64,000 nucleotides of DNA from Dallia pectoralis. Taxonomy: Eukaryota; Chordata; Actinopteri; Esociformes; Umbridae. Each line of letters opens with the position of its first letter. Position 1 is the first letter of the stretch. The notes beneath the pieces are model-generated. The model was given only the letters and a program-made list of their open reading frames with translations. It ran no database searches and had not been told where the DNA came from. The stretch spans positions 7,584,458 through 7,648,457 of the forward strand of contig CM055748.1 in assembly GCA_029465975.1 (NCBI GenBank), in the 5' to 3' direction. Below, piece by piece: positions 1 through 10,613 of this stretch. Position numbers and translations under genes: made by a program.

Positions 1-197
1 CGTTCATGCCTTAGTATAATATGCCTTCAGTCTTGGTTATGGGTTATCACATCTTACACAATGTGTAAGCGTTTTCCTTTTCAACAGCCTAGTGTGGTTT
101 TATCTTTTGTTTTAACTCCAGTTCATATTCATTCAGACTCTAGCTTGTTGAAGTTTGCTATGAAGTTGGGTGGCTTAATGTAATCTATTCATACATA

Positions 198-585
198 CTA
201 TTAAAGTAGGACGTTTACATACACCTTTACCAAATACATTTAAACTTTCACATTTCCTGACATGGAATCTTAGTTATTCTTCCCTGTCTTCACTCTGTTC
301 CCATCACCACGTTATTCAAAAATCTGAAATGTCAGAATAATAGTAGAAAGAATGATTTATTTCACCTTTTATTTCTTCAAGTTTCCAGTGAGTCAGAGGT
401 TTACATGCACTCAATTAATATTAGCTTGTAGTGCCTTTTATATTGTTTTGGGTTTTTACATGCTTTCCACAATAAGTTGGGTGAATATTGGCCCATTCCT
501 CGTGATAGAACTGGTTTAAATATATCCGTAAGCCGTTTTGCTTTTGATGCTCCAATACCACTTTTTTCAGATCAACTGTAAGCTT
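198..585 (-). mobile_element. Tc1/mariner fragment (salmonid-type), 3' end
   Basis: The stretch reads, in reverse, like the 3' end of the Tc1-like elements common in salmonid and pike genomes. It has a terminal repeat ending in GTTTACATACACC just inside a TA dinucleotide (196-197), the internal direct repeat (GAGGTTTACATGCACTC near 408) and the block with AATAAGTTGGGTGAATATTGGCCC near 470. Similarity fades after about 585, so only a part of the element remains and no transposase frame is left. The family call is from memory of the consensus. Confidence 0.75.
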
Positions 586-3500
586 TGAACAGTGAAAATC
601 AGATATTCCTAGCCGAAATGGCTATATTTTTAAAGTTTCCCCTAGCATAGCGCAGCGAGGCTTCATCACACAGACTCGCGGTTGGTCTTGTTTTAACCGA
701 AAGGTCAGCCAGAATATAACACGCTTTAAGCTGTGAAAATTGGCTACTCCTAGCGGAAGCAGTTGTCCTTGGAATGCGCGTAACGGGTAAGTAAAAAAAA
801 AATATTGTGCATGATGATGGCGCTCTTAAAATATACGCTCTCATCTGTTATTATTTGTGAGAGTGATATGCTACCATAGTCTATGTTTTACAACCAGAGT
901 TTATTAATTTATTTTGTGCGATGTACAAGTATGTATAAGTTTGTCCAACCACGTGACTTTAGAAGTATGCTTGGTCCATTTGGAAGACCCATTTGTGGCA
1001 AAGCTTTAAGTGCATCAAACACAGTTTGGCACAGCAATTTGTCCCATGGTATTGGTGCAACTAGTGCAATTCAAGCATTGTTAGATACTGGATTAGTCAG
1101 TTAATGAGGCTAATCTGAAGGTCACACTCCAGGAATGTGTGTGACCTAAATGCAGAGACAATGAACAAAACTTGTTGTCATTTTGAAATTGTTCAATTTG
1201 TATGGATATAACTTCCATGAAATTCAATCTGATAATCTGCTTTTTTACACAGCCAAATACGCTATAACGTAGCTAAATTAGTACACCCAGTCATGGTTTG
1301 GAAATAAAGCGGAAATTGGCATGTGACCCCTCTTCGTCCAGTTCTCCACTAATAATCAGTAACAGTCTGCAACCCATCAACTCAATGAGGCTCTGTGTAT
1401 CTTTCCTGGTTAGGATCTGCCAGGTCTGTGTGTGAAGCGATCTTTACCAGTCAAGATATTATACACAATACAATTGATTCTGCTGCTGCCAACATTACAC
1501 TCCTCTACCAAATGTTTCATACCAAATGTGAATCTGTTTCTCTCTAAACATGCAACTCTCTCACTCAGGGAGCTTCAAAAAAATTCTCGGACAAAGACCG
1601 CTCGTTTGATTGAGCAGTGAAAAAACAGCAGTGGTATATTTATCGACAATAAGAAAATCTTTCAGAAATTGGCCTATATTTGTCAGGGTTTCCAAAGACT
1701 CTGCCCTAATGGTGTGGTAGAACATTATGTGTTTTTCATACTTTAGGAATCCTTCCTGGGATTACTGTTGAAATATGGACCACAGAGCCAGGAATAAATG
1801 GGATTGTTTTGGGGTCTATAGGCAGTCAGAGATTCTGCATTTGCATCAACTACATTTAGCCATATCCCACAAGAAATGTTTATCAGTAAGAGACCCCATG
1901 GCTAAATTAATTTGTTCTGGGTGTTTCTTTTTTTGAGTGGCCATTGAGTTGGATATTTGAACTAGACGACGGAAGCTGGATGGCCTGGATGGTGAGTTCT
2001 TCGTGTCAAAAAGGATCACATCCTGTTGTTAGTTAATTAGCCCACTAGATCTGTAATCTCTGGACAGTCCTGCAATTGGCTGGTCCTCTTGCTGTGCTAA
2101 GCTCACCTCCACAGTGCTTTTACAGCTATTCATAGGCCAGGCCTTCTGTTTTCCTATAGCCACTGCCAGGTAGTGTGTTTGTGTCTTGGAGATTTATCCA
2201 TTACAGACAGCAATAATCTCATGGACACTCAGTCTGCCCTCTTGTTCTCCAAATAATCTTAACGTTCAGTGTTTCTGCAATAGGCATAAGGACAAATACA
2301 TATGTTTGGTCTTTATTGTAAAATAGTTCAGGTGCCACACCTTTAAGCAAGTCTCCTGCAAAAGTATTTTATAAATACAAAAGGAACAAACTTTAAAAAA
2401 AAAACAGAAGCATTGACATTTCTCACATTATATCTTCAATAAACACAATGCTTTCTAAATGTATTCAAAAACAACAATTTCTGTTTCGTGTTACTGAAAC
2501 ACAAATTGTACATTTAAATGTTCTTGTGTTTGATGTATTGTAAACTGCCAAAATGTCAGTTTTATAGAGGTGGCCACACCTACTGATGATCAATTAATCA
2601 AGGCCACCTGTTTGCTACTTAGCATCTTAATATTCCTATGACAGCAGTTAGGGTGTACTTCGTTTTTCACACATGGATTCTCCATTTTGGCTATATATTT
2701 GTAAAAAAAATAAAAATAATCACAACACAGTGTAATAGGTCATGTGTTGTTGTGCATTTGAGGTTGTATTTCCCTAATTTTAAGACCTGCTAAGGAACAT
2801 ATGATTGTTATGTGCTGATATGTAAAAACATAGCATTCAAAGTGGCTGTAGTATATGACTACCAACACATGACTGCCATCACATGACTGCATACCGCCAA
2901 CATTCGAAACATACCATGATAGGCTAGTTTTACGCTCATTTTCCGCTGTGTTTTGGGACGGCCTCGTTTTAGCACTTCCTGGGAAGTGTGATGCAGTTTT
3001 CACTTCTTGATTATTGGCTTATTGGTGTCTGTGAAGTCCTTAGAATGCTTTTTGGTCTTCTTTGTACTTCAGATTCACAGCCTGACCAATGATCTTTCAA
3101 CAGTGGGCTTTATATCCAGAAAATGTGACAGCAACATTAATGGTTCACAAGTAGAGGTCTATATTAAGGTAATTGTTTCGTCTTTAGGGCAGATTAATTC
3201 TTCTGTGTTAACACGGAGCATTCATAGCATAAGGGTTACATTATTTTACAGGCAACATATATCAGTTGTAACTTTTCTTAAAAATATTTGCCAGCCAAAA
3301 CCAATAGCACCTTACAATACAATGTTTTAGAATGAATTATTCAGCAAATATGCTGTTCTTGGATAAGTTTAATCAATGTCAAATGTTTCCAGCCAGTGCA
3401 ACATGACACATTTTTGTGTGGTAATAAGGGGAAATCTTTTGAATCGTAAGGGCTTGAATGAAGCCTTTTTGTGACAGAAGAAGACAGCAAGATACGATAA

Positions 3501-3853
3501 AACCAATAGTTGTTAAACTCAATTCATTTGCATTGCTTTTAAAGCATTTTGTATTTATTAACCAGGCGAAGGGTTAGCTAAGTGGAACCAAGACAGTTTG
3601 CTGTGTGATGTGTAGAATGGCAACAAAGCATGACTGCCTGTTCACCAACACTCTCCCACCCGTACACCAGTTCATGTAGGACGTCTAGCAGTAGCAGCGC
3701 ACATTCACACGTATGATCTGAACCGCTGTGACATTAATGTTGGTGTGGTCTTGATATTGTTAATGGTTAAGAAAGCAAGAAGGCTCACCAATGGTTCAGG
3801 CCAAGTCATGAAAATTGATGTTGATTCGTCTGATTCTAGACAGTACTGTATTT
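586..3853. other. No gene recognised; probable fam118b intron/upstream flank
   Basis: This 3.3-kb AT-rich stretch shows no exon with convincing splice sites or recognisable protein similarity. The N-terminal exons of fam118b, expected upstream of the exon at 5561, were looked for here (for example the glycine-rich VIGTGIS-type NAD-binding segment) and not found. Short open frames are of random character. Confidence 0.5.
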
Positions 3854-3861
3854 AGCTAGAT

Positions 3862-5150
3862 CAGGGGAGGGCAAACTTCAGCTCGGGTCAGATCAGGACT
3901 TTGAAATTTATTGGAGGGCGTCATTTGTTAATGATAAATGATTTAAGGGCCAGAAAAGGGCAATAATTAAAATGTATACACATTACATTTATGCTCTAAA
4001 TGTATTATTATATAAAAATTAGGGCCGTCAATTTATTAAAAAAAATTAACGAATTAATCGCACAATCCTGTGATTAATCGCGATTAATCGCATTTTCCCC
4101 AAGTTGTTTGAAACAATGAAATAAATCAATTAACACAATGAATTATATTTTAAATACATTATTGTATGATAGTCTCTCCTGTGAACAATACAGAATAGTC
4201 ATTCTTATCAAATATAGCAACTTTATAAACAAAGTGTTGAAGTGCAAGTTATATATTTAAACCCTGAAGGTTATCAAAAATACTGGATCATCTTGGCAAT
4301 AGTCCAAATGAAATAAAACATTTTCAAAAACAAAATGACAAAGTTTAAGGTGAAACCATCAATGTCAAAGATAGATTATTTTAGAACGTAAGCCTATAGG
4401 CCAAAATAATTGCACTATATGTAAAGTTGCCAGATTAATTTTAAAGAAGTCTGTAACAGCCTTTGTAATATGAATGACACACAGAATGAAGTAAAATTAA
4501 GTTTGGTTATGTCGGGTTGGTTAGGGTCTCCATGAGAGTGACGTTCTCTGCTTTCTCCAGCAGGTTATGTCTCAAAACAATTGTTTTAGAGGGTAGATTG
4601 TATGAGGGGGATCCCAATGCAATTGGAATGATTTATTTCAGTCCCTCGTCTTCTACTGTGTTTATCGGGCGGCAGTTTCTATCTATTTATCTAAAACATC
4701 GGTTAACGGTTACTTGTTTGGTCAAAAGCCCGATTTGGCGCACCGTACTGCAGTAACGCGGATTGGCGGATTGCAACATCAATAATGACCGGGTGTTTCT
4801 GTCCTATATACTCTCTAGTAACGTAAATAATGACCATGTGTTTGCTTTTATATGATAAACTAAAGCCGAGCTGCTTCTATGGTATTTGAATTCGGTTTAG
4901 CAAACCGAAACCGAAACTTAATAAAGTGGTGCGTTAATTGCGTAAAATTATTTTAACGCGTTAAACATTTGAAATTAACGCATCAGATTAACGCGTTAAA
5001 TATCCCAGCCCTAATAAAAATATTTTTATTCAGATTCATATCACTTGGACTGGCAAGTTATTTTGTACTTAAAACTGTTTTAATACCTACCGCCAGATGG
5101 AATTGCCTTGACCCAGAATCGGCCCGCGGGCCTTAGTTTGCACACCCCTG
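3862..5150. mobile_element. hAT-type non-autonomous DNA transposon (outer element)
   Basis: The ends are imperfect inverted repeats: CAGGGGAGGGCAAACT at 3862 and, on the other strand, CAGGGGTGTGCAAACTA ending at 5150. An exact 8-bp target duplication, AGCTAGAT, sits at 3854-3861 and 5151-5158, which is the hAT hallmark. The right end also carries the GGCCCGCGGGCC motif of the common fish element of this type. There is no transposase. It is split by a second hAT element at 4020-5013. Confidence 0.9.
4020..5013. mobile_element. hAT-type non-autonomous element nested inside the outer hAT
   Basis: Terminal inverted repeats begin TAGGGCCGTCAAT at 4020 and, reversed, TAGGGCTGGGATAT at 5013. An exact 8-bp target duplication ATAAAAAT lies at 4012-4019 and 5014-5021. 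The subterminal regions hold repeated ATTAATCGCGATTAATCG and TTAACGCGTTAA palindromes, typical of this fish family. No transposase is encoded; the small open frame at 4517-4756 has no recognisable similarity. Confidence 0.9.
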
Positions 5151-5240
5151 AGCTAGATAGATTATCACCACTCATGAACAGTCTTTCTGTTATAGAAAAA
5201 TATAGTGACTTTGTTCAGTGCCCAGAAAAGTGGATTAGCA

Positions 5241-5482
5241 GTGCTGTCATATATATATTGTGCAACATAAATGAGATGGCAGTGCTGTCATATATATATT
5301 GTGCAACATAAATGAGATGGCAGTGCTATCTCAGTTGTATATTGTGCAACATAAATGAGATGGCAGTGCTATCTCAGTTATATATTGTGCAACATAAATG
5401 AGATGGCAGTGCTATCTCAGTTGTATATTGTGCAACATAAATGAGATGGCAGTGCTATCTCAGTTGTATATTGTGCAACATT
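5241..5482. repeat. 43-bp minisatellite (about 5-6 copies)
   Basis: The unit is about 43 bp, with the core TGTGCAACATAAATGAGATG followed by GCAGTGCTATCTCAGTTGTA. The first copies differ (CTGTCATATATATATTG), the later ones are nearly identical. It lies about 80 bp upstream of a fam118b exon. Confidence 0.9.
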
Positions 5483-5560
5483 TTAGAATCCAGGCCCTCG
5501 CGCTGTTTCTAGAGGCAAACATCACTTAACCCGTGTTCATTGTGCTCCTTCCATCAACAG

Positions 5561-5788
5561 AGAACAGGCAATGTGCGTTCCACCTTTTTCAAGGACTGTC
5601 TGTATGAGGTGTTTGATGACCTGGAATGTAAGATGGAGAACGCAGGGAAGCACCTTCTCCGCTCGGTACTACAGCTGATGGAGAGTGGAGCCCTGGTCCT
5701 CACCACTAACTTTGACAACCTGCTGGAGATCTATGCAGCCCACCAAGGATCCAAACTAGAGTCTCTGGACCTCACAGATGAGAAGAAG
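5561..5788 (+). CDS. fam118b: fam118b exon: SIR2-like core with TTNFDN motif
   Basis: The acceptor CATCAACAG precedes 5561 and the donor GTAACC follows 5788. It is 76 codons in phase 0 and includes VRSTFFKDCLYEVFDDLE and ALVLTTNFDNLLE. Confidence 0.92.
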
Positions 5789-8700
5789 GTAACCTCAGCT
5801 TGTTTTCCCATTTGGAAAATACCTCTAGTCTGGCGCTGTGTGCTATTCTGGAACACATATGAGGTTGTTTGTGTACATCGATGTATTAAACATGAAGTCA
5901 TTGCTGACAGCTTGAGCCCAGACAAAATAATCTAGAAAAAACGAGTTTACCCTGAATTTAATACTTTATATATCATCCTTTTACAAAGATGACCCCTCTG
6001 TGTCATCTATAATTTTTTTTGAGGTGGAAGAACACAAGGGAAGGGATTTGAGATTCTGGTTCTTGGTTCATTCCTGGTCATTTGGAGTGCTGTTTCGGTT
6101 GGTTGTTCTGCTTGAAAATCCAATGAGGGACCAGTTTTAGCCTCCTGGCAGGGGCAGGGTTTGGCTTAACATTTCCTTGTACTTGATTGGTCCATGATGT
6201 CATTTATCTTATCCAGGTTAATGACCATTTAGTCCTTTGTGACAGTGTGGTCAGACAGCACAAAGGCACATGATTACAATTAAAAAGAGAAAAAACATGT
6301 CGGCAGGTGTGGAATTTTACAGTGAGCAAGATTTCATCCCCATCTTGTCTTATATATTTTTAACACAGCATTTTCTAAGTGTGTAAAACGACTAATGCGT
6401 CCTCGCAACATTTTTCAATAAAGGGTTAAATGGTTCACATGAGACTAATGACATCAGAAGCCTGTGGTATTGCCCTTCAGGTGTGGTATTTATGGTGTTT
6501 CTCCATCAGGACTAATACCCCTGTCTGATGTTCGTTCCGATCCAGTAAGAACAGGATTTGATGCGATGTACTGTGAAGTGTGTTTGTTTGTTCAGGTCCT
6601 GGAGTGGGCTCAGGGAAAGAGAAGTCTGAGCGTTTTGCACATTCATGGTGTTTACACAAATCCCAGCGGCATTGTACTGCACCCTGCTGGATACCAGAAT
6701 GTATTGAGGAACACTGAGGTCATGGTGAGCATTGAGACACAGGCAACAAATATTTGAGCTAACGTTTTTGTTCCTCATTGTAATAGACGTGTGTAATTAT
6801 GTGATGTGTCATAATGCAAACTGAACTGCATTGCTTTGATAGAGGGAGATCCAGAAACTGTACGAGACCAAGTCGTTTGTTTTCTTGGGCTGCGGGCGCA
6901 CTGTGGACGACACCACCTTTCAGGCTCTCTTCCTCGAAGCGGTCAAACACAAATCAGACCTGGAGCACTTCATGCTTGTGCGCCGTGAGGATGTAGGAGA
7001 GTTCAAAAAGCTAAGAGACAACATGCTTGACAAGGGCATAAAGGTCATCTCCTATGGCAACGAGTATGCCGACCTGCCTGAGTACTTTGAAAGACTAGCC
7101 AACGAGATCTGCAACCGAGATGCAGCCGCTAATGGCTGGGGTAAGGTCATAGAACAATTAATCAGCCATGGAGGCTTTCATGTAACGCAACAATTTAATT
7201 GAGGTTACAAATGCTGTTAATACATTCACCAGTAAGAAAAACATTTAGGATCACCTTTTCTCCCAATTTGTATAATTCAAACACTGCTTTTTGGCAAAAA
7301 CAGAAATTTTACTCGGGACAGTGAAGACCAGAGAGATTTTTACAGTTTTTGGAACCATGACAGCTGCTTGTCAAGTGATTAATCCCTGCTTGTTCTCTGG
7401 ATAGGAGAGATAAATGTTCTGCCGTTTTATCAAAGGAATTTGTTACAGTAGTACACCAGTAGATCCCGCACTACAGTCGCTGATGTTCACCAATCTTAAT
7501 TCAATAAGTCTTTATGGGTGTTCCACAAGGCTTAATTTTAGGACCAATATTATTTGCATTCTACATAAATTACATTGGCTCTAGGTTAAAAAAGGAACTG
7601 AGTAATCTTCATTCAAATACATATAGGAGTTTGCTTAGATGGCAACTCATGTTGAGAAACCAAATAAATAAAATCAAAACTGGAATTTTTGGCGATTTTT
7701 TTAATCAATGTTAAACTCTGGATACATTATCTATTATGCAACAAGCGACTTCCACTTTAATACCCTGAGAAACAATTTACCACAGTGCCCTTAGATATAT
7801 TACTGCTGATTGCTTTATAACCAAGAGCCATTCTTTTTTATATAAACATTTCCTTAAATTTAGAAGCACTAATCAGTGGTCAATGGAACTAGTCGAGAGT
7901 TGTAGTTAATACGTTACTCCCGGTAGCCAGTGCTCTGTCTTACCCTAAGGTGGGGTTTTTCAAGCTTTATTCATGAGCATTTTACCAGCACTATATATAC
8001 ATATGTGTACATTTGTGTGGGCACGATCCAAGGAGGTGTAAATTCCTCAGGTTTCACACACAGCCCCATGGAAGTTAAAAGAACCAACACATTCGTTATC
8101 ACATATTTTAGAGTGCATCACACACCAAAAGGCCTTTTAGCCCACATTGTAATTGTCTTTCATTATAGCAGTCCTGTTTGCTTCCCCAACTCAAATGCAC
8201 AAGCCAGTAGAATCCTTTTTAGAAAACATTTAGGCTACATACATAACTTTTGTTCCACTCCATTTGTAAAATGTTGTTCAATTATCTAGTGATTGATTTG
8301 TTTTAAAATAACCATTCCACTGAACATAAGCTCTGACAAATCATCCCAAGTCTAAATCGTGTTCATCCAAACCTTGTAATACAGTATTCCTAGTTTGTCA
8401 CTTGCATGTCAACTCAGTATAAATCAACATGTATGTACTTCAGGCTTCATTGTTATAGTTATGCAACTACTAATTTATTTCACTTAGTCAGCCAAGTTTG
8501 CACATTTGCAGGTTTTGTTTGTGTTTGTTAATGTTAGTATGTCACCGCCATAGGACCTCCCGCCCAAGAAGAGGAAACTCAGAACGGCTTTCATTCAGAC
8601 AAAAGACTCCTTCAAGGTTAGAAGTGTTTGCTTGATACAGTGTTCAATTTAACCCATGTACCAATGTTCCCCTCTTTACATGCATTTAGAACAATATACA

Positions 8701-8819
8701 ATCTATAACGATTATTCCCATGTCGTTCATCAGCACACAAGGCAAATAGTAACTGATCTAACTTGTCTTACCTGTTCACCCATTTCTCCTTTTCCTTCTG
8801 CTCAGAATACCATTCTTGA
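5561..8819 (+). CDS. fam118b: FAM118B, SIR2-like protein (C-terminal five coding exons; 5' partial)
   Basis: Exons are 5561-5788, 6596-6724, 6843-7140, 8554-8616 and 8806-8819, with AG/GT borders and consistent phases (0, 0, 1, 1). The first three match vertebrate FAM118B closely, from about human residue 118 on. Family knowledge: FAM118 proteins carry a SIR2-like NAD-binding fold, and FAM118B has been linked to Cajal bodies. Visible SIR2-like landmarks are LTTNFDNLLE (exon 1) and the SVLHIHGVYTNPSG segment (exon 2) with the His-Gly pair expected at the active site. The last two short exons are less conserved and were chosen by splice sites and phase, ending EYHS-stop. The start codon and N-terminal exons are not in the window. 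FAM118A is the close paralogue; linkage to srpra favours FAM118B. The gene runs convergent to srpra. Confidence 0.9.
6596..6724 (+). CDS. fam118b: fam118b exon: HIHG segment
   Basis: It follows TTGTTCAG and ends before GTGAGC; 43 codons in phase 0. It encodes VLEWAQGKRSLSVLHIHGV and VLHPAGYQNVLRNTEVM, near-identical to FAM118B of other vertebrates. Confidence 0.92.
6843..7140 (+). CDS. fam118b: fam118b exon: C-terminal half of SIR2-like domain
   Basis: It follows TTTGATAG and ends before GTAAGG; 99 codons plus one base. It includes FVFLGCGRTVDDTTFQALF, KHKSDLEHFMLVRREDV and the YADLPEYFERLANEIC segment. Confidence 0.92.
7500..7890 (+). mobile_element. LINE reverse-transcriptase fragment (decayed)
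   Basis: In the intron of fam118b. The translation starts with GVPQGLILGPILFAFYINYI, a reverse transcriptase motif (GVPQGSILGPLLF type). Further on it reads, with stops, the ETIYHSALRYITADCF block found in the C-terminal part of fish non-LTR retrotransposons. The catalytic middle is deleted. Confidence 0.75.
8554..8616 (+). CDS. fam118b: fam118b penultimate coding exon (predicted)
   Basis: Acceptor CCGCCATAG, donor GTTAGA; 63 nt, entered in phase 1 and left in phase 1. It reads GPPAQEEETQNGFHS and so on, similar in character to the low-complexity FAM118B tail. It was chosen by splice sites and phase, not by strong similarity. Confidence 0.6.
8806..8819 (+). CDS. fam118b: fam118b last coding exon (predicted), stop TGA
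   Basis: A good polypyrimidine tract (CTCCTTTTCCTTCTGCTCAG) precedes it. Four codons and TGA at 8817-8819 close the frame. The 3' untranslated region would follow. Confidence 0.5.
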
Positions 8820-9456
8820 CAGGAACTAAACAGCCGGGAGTGTCAGTTATTTTTATCCACAATTCCTACTTCTACCAAGGTCTGATTTTATTGGATCTAC
8901 TGCAACTCCTCAAGGCACATGAGTCAGAAGAGACCTTAGTCAATACTCTTATTTTTCCTTTTCAATACAAGCAAACGTCACACTAATCGGTCAAAGCAGC
9001 TGGCTGCTTCAATACTATGTTGGAAAGGTTTATGTAAAACAGACTGATGGCAGATGTGTACTATATGGATGTCGTGGGAGCATGTCTCTTAACTGGCTTC
9101 TAAATTAACATGATTTGTGAATTTGTTTAGAGTCAGTTGGTCCAGCAGGCTGTACTGAGGACAGTTGTGCTAATGATTGTCTCTGGGTTCCCAAAGTATG
9201 TGTAGGTTAAAATGTAGCATGAAAAGTCTCGAAGCATACGAACTGTGTAAACGTATCAACAGGTTTCCTGCAAACAACAGAGCGAATGTGTACTCTGAAG
9301 CAATACAACACTTTATGCTTTTTAGAATAGTTTTGTGATGCACTGCAGCAGAGTGTTGTTGCATTGAGTTGAGTCATGTTCATAAAGTGAGTCACTCATT
9401 TGCTGAAAAGTGCATACTGTTCTTTATGGCTTTTGTATTTTTAATACATGTTGTGA

Positions 9457-9462
9457 AATAAA
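9457..9462 (+). promoter_or_regulatory. Candidate fam118b polyadenylation signal AATAAA
   Basis: The first good AATAAA after the predicted fam118b stop lies about 640 bp downstream, before the convergent srpra gene. Position and sequence are the only evidence. Confidence 0.4.
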
Positions 9463-9693
9463 GCTATTTATGAGTGCTATTTTAAAATAAATACATGTAC
9501 GCTAGGCACAGTCTAATTTGAGTAATTTTTTTCCACAAACGAACATTTTATGACAGTTTGCATTGTTGTGTATTCTTTACTACTTTATTAGCATTTATTT
9601 ATGTAAATCAAAAAGCTTCACAAAAAGGTATTTTTGTAATAGGACAAGTGCAAGTACATACAACAGAAAGTTGTTTTAGGCCATCATAGCAGC

Positions 9694-9699
9694 TTTATT
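9694..9699 (-). promoter_or_regulatory. Candidate srpra polyadenylation signal (AATAAA on minus strand)
   Basis: TTTATT on the plus strand, about 790 bp downstream of the srpra stop. If both signals are used, the two convergent transcripts end about 230 bp apart. Confidence 0.3.
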
Positions 9700-10484
9700 T
9701 ATAAATGATTACATTCTCATCAATGGCAATTCCCTAGAACTAGATTTTGCTATTGCACTACCGCAAATTCGAGACTGGTAACTTGTTTTCAGAATAAACA
9801 AGAGGGAGAAATCAAAATAAATTAGAGGCTTCTTAGTGCTCCAGATATTTACGCTCAATGAGACAGGTGCAGATCCTTGCACTTCTTAGAATAAATCATC
9901 TTTTGTACCAAAGTTTATATTCACCTCATGACCACAAACGTATAGGGACATCCATCCAGAAAGCTGATGAAATACAGAGTAGAGGATATTTACTGGGTGT
10001 ACTGCTGATTTTAGATGTCTCAGAATGCTTCAGGGAGACTGGCGAAGGATGGGATAGGCACTATGGTCACTAAGCTTTCCTCAGGAATGGGGTGGTAGCT
10101 GAAAAATGTCCAATCCAGCGGCCCTTCAGGCCTTGACGTGAAGTTGGTAAATTGAAACCGAAATACTAGGGAAGTCAAGGGAAGGACAAAATAGTTATTT
10201 TCTATTTCATTGGCTGAAAACTTCTGTGTATTTTTTGTCATTCGAAGTTGAGGTACATGTAAAACTAGGCCCGGAAGTTTACATTTGGTGCTTTCTTCTT
10301 AACGCAATTCCCTTTCCTGGTTGGAGTTGGGAGGAAGTGTGTGTCTGTGTGTGATTTGGATGATCATGGTTAGAACGGCAGCAACTGGGTAACGTTAGCA
10401 ACACCAGCCATTTGAAAGTGTGGCGTTTGGTTGGATTTTTCACAGCGGCGGTGAACATCAAGATGCAGGCCACTTCTCACTTTC

Positions 10485-10613
10485 TCAGGCTTTCATAAGA
10501 GCGCCCACTACAGCACGAGCGTTGAGGCTACGCAGGTCATTGTAGGTCTGTCCGGTACCCACAAACACAATCGGCTGGCCGGTGATGTAGGTCATTGAGA
10601 TGGCAGCGCCAAC
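10485..10613 (-). CDS. srpra: srpra exon 14 (G5, stop)
   Basis: It encodes VGAAISMTYITGQPIVFVG, the GTGQTYNDL loop and the SLNARAVVGALMKA C-terminus. TGA is at 10487-10485. The 3' untranslated region follows towards lower coordinates. Confidence 0.96.
   Translation of the reverse strand, partial: VGAAISMTYITGQPIVFVGTGQTYNDLRSLNARAVVGALMKA

Noticed and set aside
883..1104. N-terminal exon of fam118b (the reading IQALLDTG resembles a FAM118 segment)
   Set aside because: Only about six residues resemble the family, there are no proper splice sites, and the flanking residues do not match.
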